Shown: positions 1 through 3,999 of the stretch, in pieces
Layout of the letters: each line of letters starts with the position of its first letter
Position numbering within the stretch: the stretch's first letter is position 1
NCBI GenBank assembly: GCA_003230535.1
Contig: QIEW01000049.1
Span: forward strand, 1 to 5,148
DNA: 5,148 bases
Direction of reading: 5' to 3'
DNA from: a bacterium
GTDB lineage: Bacteria > SZUA-182 > SZUA-191
The notes under the pieces: generated by a model
Told to the model about the DNA's origin: nothing
The model's input: the letters and a program-made list of their open reading frames with translations, nothing else
The model's database searches: none
Translations under genes and position numbers: made by a program

Positions 1-20
1 CCACATTCGCTCGGAAAGCT

Positions 21-809
21 CTATATTTTAAATAGGTCTATTTTGAATTTCAGCTTTCCGTCTATGGATTTTGCCTTTGATTTGAGGTTGGCGAGGAGAG
101 TCCGCTCATTTTCATCGTATTGGTCATCAGCCTCAATACGACCTACTAACCAATCCCCCTCTTCTGCATCCACTTCACCGGGAGATTTTTCATCCTCAAG
201 GAGATGAGAAGTAAGTGCCTCCACAAACAGTTCCTTCCAGGATTCATGGTTAGCCTTTCCGGTGGTGGCGTCATTGAGGTCAAAGAGGAAGTCAGCTTCC
301 AGGCGGCTGACAGATTCTCCACCAGAACCGCCGGAGCTGTAAATGACCTTGCGAATCATCTCTACTTCCTGAGCATCGATTATTCCATCTTCCAGGATGG
401 AGGTCTTCAGAGCGGAAAGCAGGAATTTATCGAATGACTCAGGGGCGCTCTCAGCCTTCGAGACAATATTTACAATTAAGGCCAACTCCGCGGCGTCCAC
501 TTTACCATCAGCCTGAATTTTGGAAATAAGATACTCTGCTTCGTCCTCATCCAAAACATCAGGACTTATTTCGTCTTCCAGTACATGTGATGTAATGGCC
601 TCCACAAACAGTTCCTGCCAGGAAGGATCATTGTCATGGCCGGATACCGCATCGTTTAACTCAAAGAGGAAGTCAGCTTCCTCGCGATCGATAACCCCAT
701 CAGCGCAGATCCTTTCCCGAATTTTCTTTACTTCTTCAGCATCCACAATCCCATCGGCAATGATCGCATTGGCCAGATCAGACAAAGGTTGAGTCATATG
801 TTCGGACAT
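21..809 (-). CDS. TerB-like acidic protein with two tandem repeat units
   Basis: A 262-residue soluble, strongly acidic protein with no signal peptide or membrane segment. It is an internal duplication: unit A (about residues 18-119) and unit B (about 140-248). Each opens with a DG-[IV]-[VI]-DA-[EQ]-EV helix-start motif, then EADFLF-[ED]-LNDA (44-54 and 171-181), then W-[QK]-ELFVEA-[IL]-TSH-[VL]-LEDE (64-80 and 191-207). The repeated D-x-[KI]-[VI]-D-x-x-E pattern is like the acidic helices of TerB-family proteins, which bind metal ions; the function in tellurite or stress resistance is known only for the family. Unit B carries an extra Gly/Ser stretch (SSGGSGGES, 158-166) replacing a turn of unit A. 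The ATG at 809 has a strong AGGAGG sequence at 816-821, six bases away. It follows the TerD gene by 14 bases, so the two are very probably co-transcribed and translationally coupled. The TerB assignment is by pattern, not by a search; the exact role is unknown. Confidence 0.75.
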   Translation of the reverse strand: MSEHMTQPLSDLANAIIADGIVDAEEVKKIRERICADGVIDREEADFLFELNDAVSGHDNDPSWQELFVEAITSHVLEDEISPDVLDEDEAEYLISKIQADGKVDAAELALIVNIVSKAESAPESFDKFLLSALKTSILEDGIIDAQEVEMIRKVIYSSGGSGGESVSRLEADFLFDLNDATTGKANHESWKELFVEALTSHLLEDEKSPGEVDAEEGDWLVGRIEADDQYDENERTLLANLKSKAKSIDGKLKFKIDLFKI

Positions 810-823
810 GATTTGCCTCCTAT

Positions 824-1393
824 TTAAGCATTCATCAAAAGGTTAGCCCCTGGAATGGTTTCCGAAAAGGTGGCTAGGTCAATAATACGATTTTCATTGA
901 TCATCTTTGCGCCTATCGGGTTCGAATTATCGATTTTGGCGATAATCGCGACATGTCCCTTTTCGGTTGAATCCAAGGGTACCGCCACCGACTCACCCTT
1001 GCTGTCGGTGACCACCACACCACCGTCATACTCGCTAAACGAAGATTCCTTCTTTTGGGTGGCATCTGTGTAGTTCAGAGTGCAAATGTAAAGTTCCTCC
1101 AGGTCGTCTAGTTTGGTAATTCGCAGAACCTCTTCATTGTCGCCGCCCACAGCGCCGACTCCTGCATCACCGCTAAGCTGCATATAGGGGAAGGAATTGA
1201 GACTTCCCATCGCTCCGCCGGGGTAGTTGTCGGAAAACACTCCGCCTGTACGGCCATCTTTTGCTTTGTAAAAGGCCATTAGATCCAGGTCGACGTCTGC
1301 GGTCCACTTGAGAGTTACCATCAACTGTTTTACTGGTATGTAAGCTTCTTCCCCCTTTGTTTTCAAGGTAACCTTTGCTTTGAGTTCCGCCAT
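824..1393 (-). CDS. TerD-family stress/tellurite-resistance protein
   Basis: A 189-residue cytoplasmic beta-rich protein of the TerD family, whose members (TerD, TerE, TerZ, CABP) bind calcium and act in tellurite, phage and general stress resistance. What shows this: the N-terminal core VTLKWTADVDLDLMAF (25-41) with acidic residues D33, D35 and D37; the following GGVFSDNYPGG segment (50-60); the second acidic site GGDNEEVLRI (83-92); and the strand LYICTLNYT (101-109), where family members usually read as a hydrophobic strand followed by a histidine or similar. The length is close to the usual 190 or so. The C-terminal end (KIDNSNPIGAKM and onward) differs from classical TerD, so it may be a diverged subgroup. 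The ATG at 1393 follows AAGGAGG at 1402-1408 by eight bases. It is the first gene of an operon with the TerB-like gene. Only two ter-type genes are visible; the terC, terF or kinase-type partners are not in the window. Confidence 0.85.
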   Translation of the reverse strand: MAELKAKVTLKTKGEEAYIPVKQLMVTLKWTADVDLDLMAFYKAKDGRTGGVFSDNYPGGAMGSLNSFPYMQLSGDAGVGAVGGDNEEVLRITKLDDLEELYICTLNYTDATQKKESSFSEYDGGVVVTDSKGESVAVPLDSTEKGHVAIIAKIDNSNPIGAKMINENRIIDLATFSETIPGANLLMNA

Positions 1394-1401
1394 CTTTTGT
1401 C

Positions 1402-1417
1402 CCTCCTTAAGTTAAGG
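1402..1417 (-). promoter_or_regulatory. Shine-Dalgarno of the TerD-family gene inside a short palindrome
   Basis: The AAGGAGG ribosome binding site (1408-1402 on the minus strand) overlaps a perfect inverted repeat CCTTAA-G-TTAAGG (1405-1417). In the mRNA a five-pair hairpin with a three-base loop would take up the AAGG of the binding site. It could be an operator half-site pair or a weak translational lock, or chance; the stem is AT-rich and weak. Confidence 0.4.
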
Positions 1418-1479
1418 TGTTGTTAGTAGTTGTGGAACTATAATCCTACAGAAGAAAGGCATTAATTCTAAAGCACTTT

Positions 1480-1508
1480 ATAATAAACGTTCAGACTTCT
1501 TTAGTCAA
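1480..1508 (-). promoter_or_regulatory. sigma70-type promoter of the TerD/TerB-like operon
   Basis: On the minus strand TTGACT (1508-1503) and TATTAT (1485-1480) are separated by exactly 17 bases. This predicts a start near 1473 and an untranslated leader of about 80 bases ahead of the TerD-family ATG at 1393. Both hexamers differ from consensus by one base. No other promoter of this quality was found in the gap. Confidence 0.7.
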
Positions 1509-1648
1509 GGAAAATCCATGACACGCTCAGGAGGCTTTAACTACTTGTGCTACATGGCCATTTAATTTAACTACCCTCTACTCATGTGTTACGCAAAATA
1601 TGATTTTTGTTGAAATTTAAATCTTTTTTTTGTTTAATAAGGATGCAA

Positions 1649-1778
1649 TCGTAAAAAGTCCCGGGTGTCATTGCGAAGCGGGTTTATCGCCGAAGCAATC
1701 CCATTGATTTGTAATGAAATTTGAGATTGCTTCGCTTCGCTCGCAATGACAAAAATCGGCGCTTTTTGCTTTTTACGA
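1649..1778. repeat. 130-bp nested inverted-repeat element (MITE-like)
   Basis: Outer 10-bp ends TCGTAAAAAG (1649-1658) and CTTTTTACGA (1769-1778) are perfect inverted repeats. Inside them lie an 11-bp pair TGTCATTGCGA (1666-1676) with TCGCAATGACA (1741-1751), and a 10-bp pair CGAAGCAATC (1691-1700) with GATTGCTTCG (1725-1734). The core TCATTGCGA / GAAGCAATC / GATTGCTTCGC pattern is a well-known dispersed palindromic repeat in many bacterial genomes, often mis-annotated because it translates as LLRFARND. It carries no gene. No clear target duplication is visible. The outer 10-bp pair could belong to the element or be a chance or neighbouring feature. Confidence 0.85.
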
Positions 1779-1807
1779 AACCATCAATAAGGCATTATGA
1801 ACAAAAA

Positions 1808-1903
1808 ATGCCGGAACTATATTCCGATTACCTGATAAGCTCGTTTTCTTATACGACTGCCACGGGCTTATCTAATACCGCTAATAACCCCGATAAGATT
1901 TAA
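1808..1903 (+). pseudogene. N-terminal remnant of a DDE (IS4-type) transposase
   Basis: An ATG at 1808 opens a 31-codon reading frame starting MPELYSDYLISSF and continuing YTTATGLS before stopping at 1901-1903. The combination of SDYLISSF, then TTATGLS, is the hallmark N-terminus of a group of IS4-superfamily DDE transposases, which normally continue with a short variable segment and then SHDKxTRFL. Here the tail NNPDKI looks like that segment with the SH lost, followed directly by a stop. The remaining several hundred residues, including all catalytic residues, are absent, and ispE begins six bases later. A hairpin GGCATT/AATGCC (1791-1796, 1807-1812) overlaps the start. I recognise the pattern from memory of the family; the match is short. 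It is a dead fragment left by an insertion or deletion upstream of ispE. Confidence 0.6.
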
Positions 1904-1909
1904 TACCAG

Positions 1910-2803
1910 ATGAAGAAGAAACTGGAGCTTCTTGCTCCGGCTAAGGTCAACTTGATCCTCAGGATAGTGGGAAAGCGACCGGACGGATACCACGAATTGC
2001 GGAGCCTGATGGTACCGATAAGCTTGTCGGATGAATTGGAGCTTGAGCTCACTCCGGCAGGGATAGAACTGGAGTGCACCTCTGGTGTGAGGCCGGTTGG
2101 GTCTGACCCCCTGCCCGACCTGAAGATGGAAAACAATTTGGCCTATCGGGCGGCCCGGCTCCTTCAGCAAAGGACTCAGTCTCCGGCGGGAGTAAAGATA
2201 AAACTTAAAAAATTTATCCCACAAGCAGCGGGCTTAGGGGGAGGCAGCGCCGATGCGGCGGCGGTAATATCAGGGCTTAATCATCTCTGGAAATTGAGGT
2301 TGCCCCGGGAGGAGCTCATGCGGCTAGGGAAGAGCCTGGGAGCGGATGTTCCGTTCTTTATATTAGGAAAACCGGCCATAGCACAAGGGATTGGCGAGAT
2401 ACTATCACCAGTTGCGCATCAGCCTCTGTGGTTGGTATTAACTAATCCCGGATTTGCTATCTCCACTACCGGAGCCTATAAAATGCTAGAACCTGGGGTC
2501 TTGACAAACGAGGACGCCTGGGTTAAAATGGCGCCACTTATTCCAAGAGCACAAGAGCTTAATCAGTTGCTGCCGTTGTTACATAATGATTTTGAATTTA
2601 TACTGGAGCAACAGTATCCGGAGATTGTTCAGCTTAAAAAGCATCTTTTAAAAGCGGGGGCTGTTGCCGCTCAGTTGACGGGAAGCGGGCCTACCGTATT
2701 CGGGATATTCGCAAACCAGCAAAAAGCCCAAGAGGCGGCGTCAAGACTGGAGGCGGTTAAAGAACCCCGCTGGGAGATTTACTTGACCAAAACCCTCAGT
2801 TAA
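1910..2803 (+). CDS. ispE: 4-diphosphocytidyl-2-C-methyl-D-erythritol kinase
   Basis: IspE phosphorylates the 2-hydroxyl of CDP-methylerythritol with ATP, the fourth step of the MEP (non-mevalonate) pathway to isopentenyl diphosphate. The 297 residues show the full GHMP-kinase layout: PAKVNLILRI (10-19, substrate-binding Lys12), GYHELRS (26-32, His28 that stacks on the cytidine in known structures), the glycine-rich ATP loop PQAAGLGGGSADAA (104-117), the catalytic aspartate in GADVPFF (Asp146), NDFE (226-229) and the C-terminal LTGSGPTVFGIF (256-267). Its length is near the usual 280-300, so it looks intact and functional. The ATG is chosen because the N-terminus aligns directly with the family. 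No good Shine-Dalgarno precedes it: the leader is GATAAGATTTAATACCAG, and a transposase remnant ends six bases upstream. The neighbours spoVG, tRNA-Gln and prs match the conserved ispE-prs neighbourhood. Confidence 0.97.
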   Translation: MKKKLELLAPAKVNLILRIVGKRPDGYHELRSLMVPISLSDELELELTPAGIELECTSGVRPVGSDPLPDLKMENNLAYRAARLLQQRTQSPAGVKIKLKKFIPQAAGLGGGSADAAAVISGLNHLWKLRLPREELMRLGKSLGADVPFFILGKPAIAQGIGEILSPVAHQPLWLVLTNPGFAISTTGAYKMLEPGVLTNEDAWVKMAPLIPRAQELNQLLPLLHNDFEFILEQQYPEIVQLKKHLLKAGAVAAQLTGSGPTVFGIFANQQKAQEAASRLEAVKEPRWEIYLTKTLS

Positions 2804-2943
2804 TGTATATATATTAGAGGCTTGAATTCTAAGCCCGCCGGTAAAAAACCGGGCAGAGCCAGGAACCATTAACAATCGCTTGCGTTGCTAACTTAATATT
2901 TGCAGCATATTAGCAAGTGGGAGTTTTATATAATTCCCTAAAT
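2804..2943 (+). other. ispE 3' flank with several small stem-loops
   Basis: No gene. Small inverted repeats are GGCTT/AAGCC (2819-2823, 2831-2835), a bulged stem with an A-rich loop (2833-2842 with 2848-2854), TTGCTAA/TTAGCAA (2885-2891, 2910-2916) and GGGA/TCCC (2919-2922, 2935-2938). None is followed by a T-run, so none is a convincing intrinsic terminator for ispE. The first two compete for the same bases. Confidence 0.4.
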
Positions 2944-3063
2944 GAGCCTCTTGCAAAAGCGCCAGGGCGGTGGCCCTGGCCTACCCTATACGGGTAGTGT
3001 TGGGGCCACTGCCCCAACGTATAGTATGGCTAACTTCTTTAAAATGACTTTTGCAAGAGGCTC
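2944..3063. repeat. 120-bp MITE-like element with 16-bp perfect terminal inverted repeats
   Basis: The ends GAGCCTCTTGCAAAAG (2944-2959) and CTTTTGCAAGAGGCTC (3048-3063) are perfect inverted repeats. Between them stand three perfect hairpins in a row: GCCAGGGC/GCCCTGGC (2961-2968, 2973-2980, loop GGTG), CTACCC/GGGTAG (2981-2986, 2992-2997) and GTTGGGGC/GCCCCAAC (2999-3006, 3011-3018, loop CACT). A fourth pairing, CTATACG (2986-2992) with CGTATAG (3018-3024), excludes the second hairpin. There is no reading frame of note, and no obvious target-site duplication. The form is that of a non-autonomous mobile element moved by a transposase elsewhere; family unknown. Confidence 0.8.
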
Positions 3064-3069
3064 TATAAT
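3064..3069 (+). promoter_or_regulatory. possible -10 element upstream of spoVG
   Basis: A perfect TATAAT begins at the first base after the MITE-like element. The matching -35 region (around 3040-3046, inside the element) is poor, reading TAAAATG. If used, the start would be near 3076, giving a 60-base leader for spoVG. It may be only part of an AT-rich stretch. Confidence 0.3.
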
Positions 3070-3123
3070 AAAAAAAAAATAAATTTTTCATATACAAACT
3101 CAGTTATTGGTTTTAAACTAAAG

Positions 3124-3129
3124 AAAGGA
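3124..3129 (+). promoter_or_regulatory. spoVG ribosome binding site that decides the start
   Basis: AAAGGA lies 10 bases before ATG 3140 but only 4 before an in-frame GTG at 3134. The spacing and the usual N-terminus of the family (Met, a hydrophobic residue, then T-[DE]-VR) favour the ATG; the GTG would add only Met-Trp. Confidence 0.65.
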
Positions 3130-3139
3130 TGGTGTGTGG

Positions 3140-3409
3140 ATGGTAATAACTGAAGTGCGTGTTTATCCAGTAAACGAGGAAAAACTAAAGGCGTATATTA
3201 ACATTACTTTTGATGATGCCTTCGTAGTTAGAGATCTCAAAGTAATTCAGGGTGATAAAGGTCTATTTGTAGCTATGCCGAGCAGGAGGAGAAAGGATGG
3301 TACCTTCAGGGATGCCGCCCATCCTCTAAACAACGAAACCCGGAAAATAATAGAGGAAAAAGTGTTGGACGCTTATCACGAGGAAATATCTAAAACTGAA
3401 GCGGCATGA
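3140..3409 (+). CDS. spoVG: SpoVG-family regulator
   Basis: A small (89-residue) SpoVG protein. In Gram-positive bacteria and Borrelia the family binds nucleic acids and affects septation, sporulation, virulence and gene expression; outside sporulating bacteria its role is little known, so a general regulatory role is inferred here. The sequence begins MVITEVRVYP and continues through the conserved AYINITFDDAFVVRDLKVIQG (18-38), followed by the family signature GLFVAMPSRRRKDGTFRDAAHP (41-62) and a C-terminal helix ending in an acidic tail. Length and all conserved blocks are typical; nothing is truncated. The gene lies between ispE and prs as in Bacillus (where purR, ridA and glmU also occur), but here with long, repeat-filled gaps on both sides, so it is probably its own transcription unit. 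Confidence 0.95.
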   Translation: MVITEVRVYPVNEEKLKAYINITFDDAFVVRDLKVIQGDKGLFVAMPSRRRKDGTFRDAAHPLNNETRKIIEEKVLDAYHEEISKTEAA

Positions 3410-3415
3410 TTTTAA

Positions 3416-3430
3416 CCCGAATAATTCGGG
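3416..3430 (+). other. stem-loop just after spoVG
   Basis: CCCGAA (3416-3421), loop TAA, TTCGGG (3425-3430): a perfect six-pair stem six bases after the spoVG stop. No T-run follows, so it is more likely an RNA 3'-end stabiliser than an intrinsic terminator. A second weak candidate, CTTCC/GGAAG (3457-3461, 3467-3471), is followed by TTTT. Confidence 0.4.
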
Positions 3431-3510
3431 ATCATAAACACGCTCGGAGTTGGTCGCTTCCATAGCGGAAGTTTTCGGTGATTTGTATGAAATTTTGTTT
3501 TTGACCGTTA

Positions 3511-3590
3511 TTTTGTGCAGTCAGGTCCTCAGACCTGACTAGCGGTTTTAGGAGGTGTCAGATTTCCTGAATCTGACACCACAGAAAAAA
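3511..3590. repeat. pair of related palindromes (REPIN-like)
   Basis: Two perfect hairpins 13 bases apart: AGTCAGGTC/GACCTGACT (3519-3527, 3532-3540, loop CTCA) and GGTGTCAGATT/AATCTGACACC (3554-3564, 3570-3580, loop TCCTG). They share a GTCAG ... TCCT ... CTGAC core, and the outer flanks (TTTTGTG on the left, CACAGAAAA on the right) are roughly inverted, so the whole looks like one mobile unit of two similar palindromes. No T-run follows either stem. Confidence 0.7.
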
Positions 3591-3755
3591 CATTACTTTT
3601 CATCCTAAAATGGTATATTGGACATTTCCAAGTCCCTTAGAGTTGATACGACACTGGAGGAGTTGGATTTCACGGCTCTTGAGCCCTGACAAACAACTCT
3701 CCCAGGCAAGCAAAATTGACAAGGGTAGCAGTAGCAATCCTTTATATAAATAGTT
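3591..3755 (+). other. gap ahead of tRNA-Gln
   Basis: No gene is supported; the minus-strand open frame across it runs into the tRNA and has no family signal. A nested inverted repeat occupies 3656-3702: GGAGGAGTTG (3656-3665) with CAACTCTCC (3694-3702) enclosing GGCTC-TT-GAGCC (3674-3685). This could be a structured leader or a decayed repeat. The tRNA promoter overlaps the downstream end. Confidence 0.4.
3716..3746 (+). promoter_or_regulatory. probable promoter of tRNA-Gln
   Basis: A perfect TTGACA (3716-3721) is followed, 19 bases later, by TTTATA (3741-3746) in a TTTATATAAA run. The predicted start near 3753 lies three bases before the mature tRNA 5' end. The spacer is longer than ideal, or the -10 shifts further into the AT run. 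Confidence 0.5.
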
Positions 3756-3830
3756 TGGGGCGTCGACAAGCGGCAAGTCACGGGAATTTGGATCCCGCAT
3801 TCGGAGGTTCGAATCCTCCCGCCCCAGCCA
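3756..3830 (+). tRNA. tRNA-Gln (anticodon TTG)
   Basis: A complete 75-base tRNA with an encoded CCA end. Acceptor stem TGGGGCG (3756-3762) pairs with CGCCCCA (3820-3826), followed by the discriminator G and CCA (3828-3830). The D stem is GAC/GTC around AAGCGGCAA. The anticodon stem is CGGGA/TCCCG (3781-3785, 3793-3797) with loop ATTTGGA, giving anticodon TTG at 3788-3790, which reads CAA glutamine codons. The T stem GGAGG/CCTCC closes the loop TTCGAAT. Compared with the common bacterial form the D stem GCC/GGC is replaced by the compensated GAC/GTC. A tRNA-Gln between ispE and prs is a recurrent proteobacterial arrangement. Confidence 0.96.
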
Positions 3831-3859
3831 CAGAACCAGTCTTCCTGGAATTGATTGCG

Positions 3860-3882
3860 CTATTGCGATAGTTTTCTTTTTT
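3860..3882 (+). terminator. weak candidate terminator after tRNA-Gln
   Basis: CTAT-TGCG-ATAG (3860-3871) followed by TTTTCTTTTTT (3872-3882). The stem is only four pairs, so termination would be inefficient; it may be partly read through into prs. The T-rich tract is the strongest part of the signal. Confidence 0.35.
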
Positions 3883-3913
3883 ATTGTACAGGAAATTATA
3901 TAGGCTCCTGCTT

Positions 3914-3933
3914 TCTAACATGTTGTTGTTAGA
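3914..3933 (+). other. stem-loop in the prs leader
   Basis: TCTAACA (3914-3920) and TGTTAGA (3927-3933) form a perfect seven-pair hairpin with loop TGTTGT, between tRNA-Gln and the prs leader terminator. It may be part of a regulated leader; no known riboswitch was recognised. Confidence 0.4.
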
Positions 3934-3961
3934 GTTGATTTACGCTAGCAATTTAATGGCT

Positions 3962-3982
3962 CCAGGTTCTACCTGGTTTTTT
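3962..3982 (+). terminator. intrinsic terminator directly before the prs ribosome binding site
   Basis: CCAGGT (3962-3967), loop TCT, ACCTGG (3971-3976), then six T residues (3977-3982). The prs ribosome binding sequence AGGATGGGA begins at 3985 and the ATG is at 4000. Any prs transcript starting upstream must pass this point, so it is either an attenuator or an end for tRNA-Gln transcripts with partial read-through. The stem is short but perfect. Confidence 0.7.
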
Positions 3983-3999
3983 ATAGGATGGGATAAATT

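Noticed and set aside
12-60. Inverted repeat CGGAAAGCT (12-20) with AGCTTTCCG (52-60) around the stop of the TerB-like gene as a terminator
   Set aside because: The loop is about 31 bases and no T-run follows on the minus strand; at most an RNA-end structure.
217-681. Repeated blocks that might suggest a CRISPR-like or tandem array
   Set aside because: They are two copies 381 bases apart within one coding frame, explained by protein domain duplication.
204-792. Plus-strand open frames opposite the TerB-like gene
   Set aside because: They are antisense to a well-supported gene with good ribosome binding site and domain repeats, and have no recognisable motif.
1721-1807. Reading frame starting with a TTG and giving an LLRFARND-type peptide
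   Set aside because: This peptide is the usual spurious translation of the palindromic repeat at 1649-1778. Only the part from the ATG at 1808 has a family signal.
1868-2224. Minus-strand open frames opposite the start of ispE
   Set aside because: Antisense to the conserved ispE coding region; low-complexity, no start context.
2833-2866. A hairpin followed by AGAGCCAGGAACC that recalls the 3' end of a cobalamin riboswitch
   Set aside because: No B12-box or core upstream, it lies downstream of ispE rather than before a cobalamin-related gene, and the match is about a dozen bases.
3519-3580. Tandem hairpins as a terminator for spoVG
   Set aside because: Neither stem is followed by a T-run, and the structure fits a mobile palindromic pair better.
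3600-3800. Minus-strand 66-residue open frame
   Set aside because: It overlaps the tRNA-Gln gene and its promoter and has no family signal.
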